A stretch of DNA of 64,000 bases from Streptomyces polyasparticus. Lineage in GTDB: Bacteria > Actinomycetota > Actinomycetes > Streptomycetales > Streptomycetaceae. The notes beneath the pieces are model-generated. The model made no database searches, was not told where the DNA came from, and saw only the letters and a program-made list of their open reading frames with translations. The position numbers were made by a program, and so were the translations under genes. Position 1 is the first letter of the stretch, and every line of letters begins with the position of its first letter. The DNA is taken from the NCBI RefSeq assembly GCF_014493765.1, contig NZ_JACTVJ010000014.1, forward strand, positions 124,001 through 188,000, written 5' to 3'. This document shows positions 25,423 through 33,932 of this stretch, one piece after another.

Positions 25423-26370
25423 CTACGAGTGCCCGAGGTCCTCCGACCCGGAACCCGCGTTCACCGACACCGAGCCCGAGTCCGCGTCCGGACGCAGCGG
25501 CATCGGGTCGACCTGGAACTCGTCGATCACGGGACGCGAAGGCACCGGCGGCTTCGGCATGACCGCGGCCTCCGAGTGCCCACCGCACCCGTACGACAGC
25601 GAGACCACATGCCCGTCCGCGGGACCGAACTCGTTCGCGCACACACCGAAGGCCTGCTTCAGGGAGCCGGCCAGCGGGACCAGGAAGCCGCAGGACACGC
25701 AGGAGGCCGGCGCGGCCTGCGCCATCGGGGTCTTCGCCCCGAAGGACTCCTCCCAGCGGTCGGCCGCCACGTGCAGCCCGTACCGCGAGAGCACCCTCGC
25801 CCGGCGCATGCCGAGCTCCTCGGCCACGGACACGATCGACCCGCGCAGCGGCAGCGCGGCCGGCGGTCCGGGCGTGACCTCGACGTCCTCCGCCTCGACG
25901 AGATCGGCCAGTTCACCGGAGACCGCGACCCGCTCGGCCATCTCCTCGGAGAGCGCCGAGTTCGGCGGCGGCACGTCCTCGCCGGTGAAGCCCGGCTCCA
26001 GGCGCAGATCGTCGGCCTCGGTCGGCAGCAGATCGCCGGGACCCATGTCGCCGGGCCGCAGCCGCTCGCTCCACGGCACCCACTCGGGGGCGAGCAGGGC
26101 GTCCGTGCCGGGCAGCAGCACCGTTTCGCTGAGGGTGACGAACTTCGCACGCGAGGCGCGGGCGACCGTCACCGCCCAGCGCCAGCCCCGGTAGCCGGGT
26201 TCCTTGCACTCGAAGAAGTGGGTGACCACCCGGTCGCCCTCGGAGACCGCGGAGACATGCTCTCCGACGACTCCGGGGTAGGCCGCCTCCTCGGCGGCTT
26301 CCCTGGCGAGATCGACCGCCTCGGCGCACAGGCGGTCGGGGGTGCGGCTTCGCGTTGTCGCTGCGCTCAC
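25423..26370 (-). CDS. DUF3027 family protein
   Basis: 315 residues from the GTG at 26370 (GGAGAG upstream). The N-terminal domain (LCAEAVDLAREAAEEAAYPG, then VTHFFECKEPGYRGWRWAVT) and WVPWSERLRPGDMGPGDLLP are DUF3027 landmarks. A later cysteine set, CVSCGF ... VCANEFGPADGHVV ... YGCGGHS, may bind zinc. Found in most streptomycetes; function unknown. Divergent from the MFS gene. Confidence 0.85.
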   Translation of the reverse strand: MSAATTRSRTPDRLCAEAVDLAREAAEEAAYPGVVGEHVSAVSEGDRVVTHFFECKEPGYRGWRWAVTVARASRAKFVTLSETVLLPGTDALLAPEWVPWSERLRPGDMGPGDLLPTEADDLRLEPGFTGEDVPPPNSALSEEMAERVAVSGELADLVEAEDVEVTPGPPAALPLRGSIVSVAEELGMRRARVLSRYGLHVAADRWEESFGAKTPMAQAAPASCVSCGFLVPLAGSLKQAFGVCANEFGPADGHVVSLSYGCGGHSEAAVMPKPPVPSRPVIDEFQVDPMPLRPDADSGSVSVNAGSGSEDLGHS

Positions 26371-26648
26371 AGGTATCGCTTCTCTCCTACGCCTTGTCCT
26401 CGGGTGCGCCACAGCCCGGCGACGGGGCGGACGGAGCGGACCGAAGGGCCGCGTCGACGTCCGCGCCCGGTCACTCTCGGGCGCACCTACGCCATCCATT
26501 CTGCGGGATCGCGAAGAGGCGCGCGGCCAAGACCAACCGCCGCAGGCGCGTTAGGCACGCTACCTCCTCCTGGGGCCGAGGCCCACATGGCACCGTCGGT
26601 TCGCTCTCCACGGGGTGAGGGCCGGGCGGGTTGGGGCACTATGTCGGG

Positions 26649-28013
26649 GTGACCGTCTCGGGTTCACGGGCTTCGGGCGATGCGGTGCGCAGGGCGGGCC
26701 GCACCGCGGGCCGCGTCCTGACCGCGCCCTTCGCGAAAACGGGCCGCGGGATCCGCAAGGTCACCAGCGCGCACGGCGCGGGCGAGTCCGGCCTGAACAA
26801 ACTGATCGAGCTGCACGCGGTGAACAGCGCCGGCGACATGCTCGTCACCGTCGCCCTCGCCTCCACGGTCTTCTTCTCCGTACCGACGGACGAGGCACGC
26901 GGGCGCGTCGCCCTCTACCTCGCCATAACGATGGCGCCGTTCACCCTGCTCGCCCCGGTGATCGGCCCGCTGCTCGACCGGCTTCCGCACGGCCGCCGCG
27001 CCGCGATGGCCGCCGCGATGCTGGCCCGGGCGCTGCTGGCGCTGATGCTGGGCGGCGCGGTCGTCACGGGCAGCCTGGAGCTGTATCCGGCGGCGCTCGG
27101 CGTGCTCGTCGCGTCCAAGGCGTACGGCGTGGTCAGAAGCGCCGTGGTGCCCCGGCTCCTGCCACCGCGGTTCTCGCTGGTGAAGGCGAACTCGCGGGTG
27201 ACGCTCGGCGGTCTGCTCGCCACCGGTCTCGCGGCGCCGCTCGGTGCGGGCCTGCACCAGCTCGGGCCGCGCTGGCCGCTGTACGCCGCGTTCTCGGTCT
27301 TCGTCGTCGGTACGTTCCTGTCCTTCACGCTGCCGCACAAGGTCGACTCGTCGAAGGGCGAGGACAAGGCGCTGCTCGCGGCGGACGAGACCCATCTGCA
27401 CCGCGAGCACAAGAAGCCGGGCCTCCGGACGGTCGGGCCCGGGGTCACGCACGGGCTCGCGGCCAATGCGGGGCTGCGCTGTCTGTCCGGGTTCCTGATC
27501 TTCTTCCTGGCGTTCCTGCTGCGCGAGGACCCGTTCCCCGGGCAGAGCGCCGCCGTCTCGCTCGGCATGGTCGCGGTCGCGGCCGGCATCGGGAACGCAC
27601 TCGGCACGGCGGTCGGTGCCGCCCTGAAGGGCCGGGCGCCGGAGCTCATCATCGTGACCGTGGTGGCCGCGGCCACCGGTGTGGCGATCACCGCGGCCGT
27701 GTTCTTCGGCGCCCCGCTGGTGGCGGCGCTCGGCGCGGTCGCGGGCGCCGCCCAGGCCCTGGCCAAGCTCGCGCTCGACGCGATGATCCAGCGCGATGTG
27801 CCCGAGCAGGTCCGCAACTCCGCCTTCGCCCGCTCCGAGACCTTGCTCCAGATGGCGTGGGTGGTGGGCGGCGCGATCGGGATCGTCCTGCCGCTGCACG
27901 GTGTGCTCGGCTTCGCGGTGGCCGCGGCGATCGTCGGCGGCGCCTGGCTCCTGACCGTACGGGGGCTGCTCGGCGCGGCCCGGCACGGGTCGGCCCACCC
28001 ACGGGTGGCGTAG
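26649..28013 (+). CDS. MFS transporter
   Basis: 454 residues, about twelve membrane helices; the GTG at 26649 gives a basic N-terminal tail (VSGSRASGDAVRRAGRTAG) before TM1. Segments such as LLAPVIGPLLDRLPHGRRAA (TM2-3 loop) and MIQRDVPEQVRNSAFARSE identify it as the streptomycete MFS group that accompanies DUF3027 and DUF2771 genes. Substrate unknown. Two alternative upstream starts lack ribosome-binding sites. Confidence 0.82.
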   Translation: MTVSGSRASGDAVRRAGRTAGRVLTAPFAKTGRGIRKVTSAHGAGESGLNKLIELHAVNSAGDMLVTVALASTVFFSVPTDEARGRVALYLAITMAPFTLLAPVIGPLLDRLPHGRRAAMAAAMLARALLALMLGGAVVTGSLELYPAALGVLVASKAYGVVRSAVVPRLLPPRFSLVKANSRVTLGGLLATGLAAPLGAGLHQLGPRWPLYAAFSVFVVGTFLSFTLPHKVDSSKGEDKALLAADETHLHREHKKPGLRTVGPGVTHGLAANAGLRCLSGFLIFFLAFLLREDPFPGQSAAVSLGMVAVAAGIGNALGTAVGAALKGRAPELIIVTVVAAATGVAITAAVFFGAPLVAALGAVAGAAQALAKLALDAMIQRDVPEQVRNSAFARSETLLQMAWVVGGAIGIVLPLHGVLGFAVAAAIVGGAWLLTVRGLLGAARHGSAHPRVA

Positions 28014-28116
28014 CGCCGCAGGCTTCGAGCGTGCGTCCGCGCGGACTCCGGGCGTGAGGATCGCCACGCCGTACCCACCTGGCCGTACGCGCCGGGCCTC
28101 CCGATAGCCTTCGGCC

Positions 28117-28605
28117 ATGACCTCCCTGCGCTTCTCTGCCAAGAGCCGCCGCGTCGCGGCCACTCTTGGCGCTGTTTCGGCCGGCCTGCTCGTGCTCTCC
28201 GCGTGCGAGAAGCCGAGCCCCGTCGCGACCGTCACCTTCGGCAGCGACTCGGTGTCGACCGACGCGACCTGCTACGAGCACAGCAAGAACCTCGGCATGA
28301 AGGAAGCCGCGGCCTGCGCCCTCAAGAAGTCCACGAAGACCATCAAGGTCAAGTCGGGCGAGACGCTGCGCGTGGGCGTGGACCCGAAGGTCGCCGAGAC
28401 CGGCTGGGCGCTGTGGATCAACGGCCAGCAGGCCACGAACCCGTACAAGAAGACGTACTACTCCTTCGAGGGCATCGACCTGTTCGCCCCGCAGCAGGGC
28501 CAGCCCGCGCCGAAGACCCTGTACGTGAGCGTCGTCGAGCAGGACGAGATGGGCAAGAAGGTCAAGGGCGTCTGGAACTTCAAGCTCGAGAACGCGGACG
28601 CGTAA
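28117..28605 (+). CDS. DUF2771 lipoprotein
   Basis: 162 residues. A basic N-terminus and hydrophobic stretch end in the lipobox LSAC, so the protein is probably lipid-anchored at Cys30 or so. The mature part (CYEHSKNLGMKEAAACALKK and WALWINGQQATNPY) matches DUF2771. First gene of an apparent operon with mqnB, which starts ten bases later. A role in menaquinone metabolism is not implied by sequence. Confidence 0.82.
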   Translation: MTSLRFSAKSRRVAATLGAVSAGLLVLSACEKPSPVATVTFGSDSVSTDATCYEHSKNLGMKEAAACALKKSTKTIKVKSGETLRVGVDPKVAETGWALWINGQQATNPYKKTYYSFEGIDLFAPQQGQPAPKTLYVSVVEQDEMGKKVKGVWNFKLENADA

Positions 28606-28615
28606 GAGCCCGCCC

Positions 28616-29293
28616 ATGCAGCACGAGGCGATGCGCGTCCTGGTCGTGACCGCGGTGGCGGCGGAGGCGGAAGCCGTCGCCGCGGGCGCACCCGGCCTCG
28701 ACGTGCTCGCCGCGGGCGTCGGCCCCGCGGCCGCCGCTGCCGCCACGGCCCGTGAGCTGACCGCCGCCGCACTCGGCGGGCGGCCCTACGGGCTGGTGAT
28801 CTCGGCCGGCATCGGCGGCGGTTTCGCGCCGCACGCCCCCGTCGGGGCGCTCGCCGTCTCCGACGCGATCGTCGCCGCCGACCTCGGGGCCGAGACCCCG
28901 GAGGGCTTCGTGCCCGTCACCGAGCTCGGCTTCGGCACGGTCCGCCACGAGCCGCCCGCCTCTCTCGTACGGGAGCTCGCGGCCGCCACCGGAGCACGCA
29001 CCGGGACCGTGCTCACCGTCTCCACCGTCACCGGATCCGCCGCACGCGCCGAGGAGTTGCTCGCGCGCCATCCCGGGGCCCTGATCGAGGCGATGGAGGG
29101 CTTCGGGGTCGCCGAGGCCGCCGTGGCGCAGGGCATCCCGGTCGTGGAGATACGCGCCGTCTCCAACCCCGTGGGTCCGCGCGACCGTTCCGCCTGGCGG
29201 ATCGGGGACGCGCTGCAGGCACTCACCGCCGGGTTCGGGAAGTCGGCGCCCGTACTGGAGAGTTGGAACCCCTATGACCGACCCCGTGACTGA
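28616..29293 (+). CDS. mqnB: Futalosine hydrolase
   Basis: 225 residues. Splits futalosine to hypoxanthine and dehypoxanthine futalosine in the alternative menaquinone pathway. It has the nucleoside-phosphorylase/MTAN-like fold: LVVTAVAAEAEAV at the start, VISAGIGGGFAP, and the substrate-binding IEAMEGFGVAEAA and EIRAVSNPVGPRDR near the end. Overlaps mqnD by 20 bp, supporting coupled translation. ATG 28631 is an alternative start. Confidence 0.92.
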   Translation: MQHEAMRVLVVTAVAAEAEAVAAGAPGLDVLAAGVGPAAAAAATARELTAAALGGRPYGLVISAGIGGGFAPHAPVGALAVSDAIVAADLGAETPEGFVPVTELGFGTVRHEPPASLVRELAAATGARTGTVLTVSTVTGSAARAEELLARHPGALIEAMEGFGVAEAAVAQGIPVVEIRAVSNPVGPRDRSAWRIGDALQALTAGFGKSAPVLESWNPYDRPRD

Positions 29294-30146
29294 CCTCGCC
29301 GCGCGACCGCTGCGGATCGCCTACTCGCCCTGCCCGAACGACACCTTCGTCTTCCACGCCTGGGCCCACGGCCTGGTCCCCGGCGCCCCGGAGCTCGACG
29401 TCACGTTCGCGGACATCGACATCACCAACGGCATGGCCGAGCGCGGCGAGTTCGACATCCTCAAGGTCTCGTACGCGGTGCTGCCGTACGTGCTCGACGA
29501 GTACGCGCTGCTGCCCTGCGGCGGTGCGCTCGGCCGGGGCTGCGGGCCGCTGGTGCTCACGCGGGAGCCGGGCGTCGACCTGACGGGCAGGACAGTCGCC
29601 GTGCCCAGCGAGAAGTCGACCGCGTATCTCCTCTTCCGGCTGTGGGCCGCGGACACGCTGCCCGGCGGCGGTGTGGGAAAGATCGTCGTGCTGCCCTTCC
29701 ACGAGATCATGCCCGCGGTGCGCGACGGCCGGGTGGACGCAGGTCTCGTCATCCACGAAGCGCGCTTCACGTATCAGAACTACGGGCTGCACTGCCTGGC
29801 CGACATGGGCGTCCACTGGGAGCAGACCACGGGTCTGCCGATCCCGCTCGGCGCGATCATCGCGAAGCGCTCGCTCGGCGAGGAGACGCTCAAGTCCCTC
29901 GCCGACGCGGCCCGTTCGTCGGTGCGGATGGCCTGGGACGACCCGGCTGCCTCGCGCGCGTACGTACTGGAGCACGCACAGGAGATGGACCCGGCGGTCG
30001 CCGACCAGCACATCGGGCTCTACGTCAACGAGTTCACGGCCGACCTCGGCGAGGACGGCCACGCGGCGATCCGCGGACTGCTCACACGCGCCGCGGCCGA
30101 GGGGCTCGTCCCGCCCCTCGGCCGCGATGCGCTGAATCTCGTATGA
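29274..30146 (+). CDS. mqnD: 1,4-dihydroxy-6-naphthoate synthase
   Basis: 290 residues of periplasmic-binding-protein fold. Converts cyclic dehypoxanthine futalosine to 1,4-dihydroxy-6-naphthoate. IAYSPCPNDTFVFHAW at the start, VSYAVLPYVLDEYALLP and IHEARFTYQNYGL are diagnostic and separate it from MqnA. It completes, with mqnB, two steps of the futalosine menaquinone route used by Streptomyces. Ends 13 bp from the convergent cold-shock gene. Confidence 0.94.
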   Translation: MTDPVTDLAARPLRIAYSPCPNDTFVFHAWAHGLVPGAPELDVTFADIDITNGMAERGEFDILKVSYAVLPYVLDEYALLPCGGALGRGCGPLVLTREPGVDLTGRTVAVPSEKSTAYLLFRLWAADTLPGGGVGKIVVLPFHEIMPAVRDGRVDAGLVIHEARFTYQNYGLHCLADMGVHWEQTTGLPIPLGAIIAKRSLGEETLKSLADAARSSVRMAWDDPAASRAYVLEHAQEMDPAVADQHIGLYVNEFTADLGEDGHAAIRGLLTRAAAEGLVPPLGRDALNLV

Positions 30147-30159
30147 CTGCCGGCGTCTC

Positions 30160-30543
30160 CTAGACGTCCAGCTGGTCCGCGACGGCCCGCAGCATCCCGG
30201 CGATCTTGGCGCCGTGCGCCTTGTCGGGGTAGCGGCCGCGCTCCAGCTGCTGCGTGACGTTCTCGAGCAGCGTCGTCAGGTCCTGCACGATCGACGCCAG
30301 CTCGTCGGGCTTGCGGCGCGTGGCCGCGGCCACCGACGGCGTCGGGTCGAGCAGAGTCACGGAAAGGGCCTGGTCACCGCGTTGTCCGGCGACCACGCCG
30401 AACTCCACGCGCTGGCCGGGCTTGAGGGCGTCGACTCCGGCAGGCAGCACGGAAGAGTGAACGAAGACGTCGCCGCCGTCATCGCGGGAGAGAAAGCCGA
30501 AGCCCTTCTCACTGTTGAACCACTTGACCTTGCCGGTAGGCAA
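30160..30543 (-). CDS. Cold-shock-domain protein with C-terminal extension
   Basis: 127 residues starting from a TTG (GAGGGG eight bases upstream; the strict family start xPTGKVKWFNSEKGFGFL follows). Residues 1-66 are a cold-shock domain with RNP1 (KGFGFL) and RNP2 (VFVHSS), binding single-stranded RNA or DNA. The last ~60 residues form a helical extension not found in ordinary CspA proteins but usual in this streptomycete type. It marks the left edge of the metabolite island. Confidence 0.92.
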   Translation of the reverse strand: MPTGKVKWFNSEKGFGFLSRDDGGDVFVHSSVLPAGVDALKPGQRVEFGVVAGQRGDQALSVTLLDPTPSVAAATRRKPDELASIVQDLTTLLENVTQQLERGRYPDKAHGAKIAGMLRAVADQLDV

Positions 30544-30595
30544 AGCACCGACCCCTCTCGCTACCGCTCTGTGCTTGTGCCCCGAGCGCCCTTGG

Positions 30596-31705
30596 TTACG
30601 TACCCACGGGAAAGCTATCCCAAAGGCCATCAGCCGTCATCAGGCGCAGAGCCCCCTGTCCTGCACGGACGGACGGGCGGTGCGCCGGAGCCGGGGCGTC
30701 CGCGGGCGGTGCGGGTGCCGTACCGGCGCCGGCCAGTGGAACGGGGCTGCCCACCGCGGTGAGCGTGCTGGTCGCGCAGCCGAGGACGAGCTGATACTCG
30801 GTCAGCTCCGAGCCGAGCACCAGATGCACGGACGCGGTTCCGCCGCCGGCGGCGGCGATGTTGGACTCGGTGCTGAAGGGCAGCCGCGGCGCCGTGGGGT
30901 TGAGCCCGAACTCGAGAGCGGTGACGCGGGCATGGCCGGGGTCGGCGGCGAAGAGCCCCGACAGGGCCCCGGCCGCGAGCGCGGACCCGGACTCCGACGC
31001 CTTCATCCCGGTCACCGTCCCGTCCTCGACCGTGAGGACCAGCGGATAGTGGGAGAGCGCGGAGAGCCTCTCGTACCACTCCTGCCGTGGTCCCGGCACG
31101 GGCCCGCGGCCGAACACCACCGGACGTCCCTTGACGGCCACCCGGCCGTCCACCACGGCGTCGGCCGACCGCCGGCGGCCGGCCGGCGCCGCCTGCACGA
31201 CCCCTGGCCGGAAGCTTCCGGCGGCCGGTCCCACGGGGCCGAGGCCGGCGCCGGTCACCGTCGCCAGCGAACGGGTCAGCGGGTCCGTCAGGACAAGGCC
31301 CGCCGCCCCGGCGAGCGCGTCGGCCAGCTTCTCGGCGGTCCGCCGGATGACCACCGGGTCGCTCGCCTCAAGTGAACGGAGCAGGACGCGCAGCCGGTCG
31401 TAAGTGAGCGGCCCGGTACCGACGCGCAGCGCGGCAACCGTGCGCCCGGGTCCGACCTCGTGCGCGGGCGCCGTCAGGAGCGGGTCGTCACCGGCCACGA
31501 CGAGCACATCGCTGTCGTCGGGGACCTGCGAGCGCAGCACCTCGGTCAGCGTGCTGCCGGGGCTCGCGGTCACCTTCCGCCAGTCCTGGTAGCGGCGCGG
31601 AGGGTCGATGCGGACGAGGTCCGAGAGCCTGTGTTCCATGACGAGTGCGAACCGGCTCCTGCCCGTCGGGTACTGGCGGCAGGAATCAGGGCGGACGGTT
31701 ATCAC
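30596..31705 (-). CDS. M29-aminopeptidase-like protein beside the metabolite cluster
   Basis: 369 residues from the GTG at 31705, which has GGGAG seven bases upstream. The C-terminal third (ALEFGLNPTAPRLPF, TASVHLVLGSELTEY) resembles the end of M29 aminopeptidases (ELGIGxNP ... GTVHIALG). However, the metal-binding Glu/His set of true M29 enzymes is not obvious, so it may be non-catalytic. The N-terminal domain is Rossmann-like (DSDVLVVAGDDPLL). It is divergent from the PucR-type regulator and could belong to the island; function unknown. Confidence 0.5.
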   Translation of the reverse strand: MITVRPDSCRQYPTGRSRFALVMEHRLSDLVRIDPPRRYQDWRKVTASPGSTLTEVLRSQVPDDSDVLVVAGDDPLLTAPAHEVGPGRTVAALRVGTGPLTYDRLRVLLRSLEASDPVVIRRTAEKLADALAGAAGLVLTDPLTRSLATVTGAGLGPVGPAAGSFRPGVVQAAPAGRRRSADAVVDGRVAVKGRPVVFGRGPVPGPRQEWYERLSALSHYPLVLTVEDGTVTGMKASESGSALAAGALSGLFAADPGHARVTALEFGLNPTAPRLPFSTESNIAAAGGGTASVHLVLGSELTEYQLVLGCATSTLTAVGSPVPLAGAGTAPAPPADAPAPAHRPSVRAGQGALRLMTADGLWDSFPVGT

Positions 31706-32073
31706 CGTGAGACTCCCAGATAAATGGTCAGCAATATCAACAAGGCAGGGGTGGGAAATTCTGCAACACATTGGAGTCCATACGTACCGGATGTTACCGA
31801 CTGGTTCGCATGGCGTCGCCAACTCAATACCAAAGAGCTGATCCAGCGCAATGACACCCGGACATTCTGACCGAAAAGAATCGCCGCCGGAACAGGCCTC
31901 CTCCGGGCATTCATGCGGATGTGACGAGCGAAGTGGATTTTCGGCCACCCGTCACGCGGCAGAAATTCAGGGGTGGCGTACGTCACTACAACAAGCCCTT
32001 GAAATCTGTCATTCTCAGGAAGTCACCTGCCCAACTCGCGCGCCATCAAGACGGGAATACGCCAGGGGGGACC
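31706..32073. other. 368-bp divergent regulatory gap
   Basis: Separates the M29-like gene from the PucR-type regulator. It is clearly more AT-rich than its surroundings over 31710-31900, and GTGACG (31921-31926) is echoed by CGTCAC downstream (about 31950-31955). No convincing small gene; probably two promoters. Confidence 0.4.
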
Positions 32074-33339
32074 ATGCCCGAGCAACATCCGTACGTGCCC
32101 GTTCCCGAAGAATGCCGACGGGCACTCACGAGCCGTCTGCCCTTTTTGACCGAGTCGATTCTCAACGATTTGCGTACGACGCAGCTCGCCTATCGGAACG
32201 GCACCATTCCGCCGGTCGAGCCGCCGATGTGGATCAGCCGGTCGGTCGGCGCCGCGCTCGACGCCATGTCGCTCGGATCGGTGGACGAGATCGCCGAGAC
32301 CCTGCCCGTGGCCCGGACCACCGGGGCGCGCCGGGCCCGGCAGGGAGTGCCGGTCGCGGCACTCGCCCGCGCCTACCACGTCGGCGGCCGGCTGATCAAC
32401 GCCACCGTGGCCCAATGGGCCGCGGAGCAGGGCCTGGCGTCGGAGCGGTCGGCCGCGTTCATGGACACCGTCCTCACGGTCGCGGAGCAGCACAGCCGCG
32501 CCGCCATCGAGGCCCACCAGGAGCTGTGGCGTTCCCTGCCGCCCGTCCCGGCCGCGGAGAGTCTGCTGCACGCACTCCTGAACGGAGAGACCAGCGCCGT
32601 CGTGGCGGGTGAGCTGGCCCGGGAGCTGGCGCTGCCCGAGCACGGCCGGTACGCGGTGATCGTGCTGCGCCCGGGCGCACCGGGCGGTGCGCCGCGGCCG
32701 CTTGCCGAACTGCCCACGTGGATCTCGGGTCTGCGCACCGTGTGGCGGGCGCAGCACGATGTCGCGTTCGGTGTCGTGGTCCTGAAGGACACCGCCGCCG
32801 CGGCGCTCGGGGACGGCCTGCCGGTCACCGGTGCACGGATCGGGGTCAGCGCCGCCGTGCCCGGCCTCACCGAGCTGGGCCGGGCACGCCGCCAAGCCGA
32901 GCTCGCGGAGCGGACATTGGGGCGCGGCACCGGTGTCGCGCACTTCGAGGGGCGCCTGACGAAAGCGATGCTCACGACGGCCCCCGACGTCGCCCTGCAG
33001 ATGCAGTCCCGGGTGCTCGCTCCGGTGCTCGACCTCGACGAGGCGACGCGGGATGTCCTGCTCGGCACCCTGCGCGCCTGGCGCGATGCCGACGGTTCGA
33101 TGGCCGAGGCGGCCAAAGCGCTCTACTGCCATCGCAACACCGTTCTGTACAGGCTGCGCAAGCTGGAGCGGCTGACCCGTCGCTCCCTGTCGTCACCGCA
33201 GGAGATGATCGAAATCGTCCTGGCGGCAGAGGCGTTCGAGCTGACGCACGGAGGCGGGACCGCACACCGGGAATCCGGGGCACCACCGTTTCCCTCAAGT
33301 CAGTTGGACATGACAACCTATCCCCATGGGAACTCCTGA
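32074..33339 (+). CDS. PucR/CdaR-type transcriptional regulator
   Basis: 421 residues from ATG 32074 (AGGGGGG just upstream). The N-terminal half is a helical RsbRD-like sensor domain (GVPVAALARAYHVGGRLINA). The C-terminal HTH_30 (DGSMAEAAKALYCHRNTVLY then RLRKLERLTRR) is the PucR/CdaR DNA-binding module. This class often acts as a pathway-specific activator in streptomycete gene clusters. It overlaps the HxlR gene by 14 bp, so the two regulators are probably co-transcribed. Confidence 0.86.
   Translation: MPEQHPYVPVPEECRRALTSRLPFLTESILNDLRTTQLAYRNGTIPPVEPPMWISRSVGAALDAMSLGSVDEIAETLPVARTTGARRARQGVPVAALARAYHVGGRLINATVAQWAAEQGLASERSAAFMDTVLTVAEQHSRAAIEAHQELWRSLPPVPAAESLLHALLNGETSAVVAGELARELALPEHGRYAVIVLRPGAPGGAPRPLAELPTWISGLRTVWRAQHDVAFGVVVLKDTAAAALGDGLPVTGARIGVSAAVPGLTELGRARRQAELAERTLGRGTGVAHFEGRLTKAMLTTAPDVALQMQSRVLAPVLDLDEATRDVLLGTLRAWRDADGSMAEAAKALYCHRNTVLYRLRKLERLTRRSLSSPQEMIEIVLAAEAFELTHGGGTAHRESGAPPFPSSQLDMTTYPHGNS
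33302..33319. promoter_or_regulatory. GTTG-N7-CAAC palindrome before hxlR-type gene (site 1)
   Basis: GTTGGACATGACAAC at 33303-33317, with outer A/T matching, ends eight bases before the HxlR start and lies inside the last codons of the PucR-type gene. The same palindrome occurs twice at the exporter promoter, so it is a likely HxlR operator used for autoregulation. Confidence 0.6.
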
Positions 33340-33841
33340 CCTTCCGCAGAACCGGCTTCCGGAACGCGTCGACACCCCGGGCGCACCCGGCAGGCCCTGC
33401 TCGATCGCCGCGGCGTTGAAGATCGTCGGAGAGCGCTGGGCACTGCTCGCGGTCCGCGAGATCGGATTCGGCAACCACCGGTTCGACCAGATCGCGACCA
33501 ACACCGGTGCGTCCCGGGACATCCTCACCGCGCGGCTGCGCTCGCTCGAAGCGGCCGGTGTGCTCTACCGGAGCCTGTACAACGAGCGTCCGCCGCGCTA
33601 CCAGTACCACCTCACCGAGGCGGGGCGTGATCTGTTCCCGGTGCTCGCGGCGCTGCGCACCTGGGGCGACCGCTGGCTGGTCGACGAGAAGCCGACCGTC
33701 GTCGAGCACACCTGCGGTCACGAGCTGCGCGTCGTATCGGCCTGCGAGCACTGCGGCGGCCGGCTCGACACCCGCGGCGGTCCCGCGGTACCCCGCTTCC
33801 AGGCGCCCGGCTGGGAGAAGTCGGGGCCGGTGCAGGACTGA
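33326..33841 (+). CDS. HxlR family transcriptional regulator
   Basis: 171 residues. The winged helix has the HxlR hallmarks: CSIAAALKIVGERWALLAVR at residues ~24-43, FDQIATNTGASRDILTARLR, then YRSLYNERPPRYQYHLTEAG. A C-terminal CGHELRVVSACEHCGGRL could bind zinc or act as a redox sensor. HxlR proteins sense aldehydes, thiols or drugs. Convergent with the exporter gene and next to palindromes shared with it. Confidence 0.9.
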   Translation: MGTPDLPQNRLPERVDTPGAPGRPCSIAAALKIVGERWALLAVREIGFGNHRFDQIATNTGASRDILTARLRSLEAAGVLYRSLYNERPPRYQYHLTEAGRDLFPVLAALRTWGDRWLVDEKPTVVEHTCGHELRVVSACEHCGGRLDTRGGPAVPRFQAPGWEKSGPVQD

Positions 33842-33932
33842 AGAACGTCCGGGCCGGTGCAGGACCGAGCGTCCGGGCCGGCCCGGCGGCCAAGCCGCCT
33901 TGCCGGCCCGGGCGTTCGGCCGGCGCCGCCGT

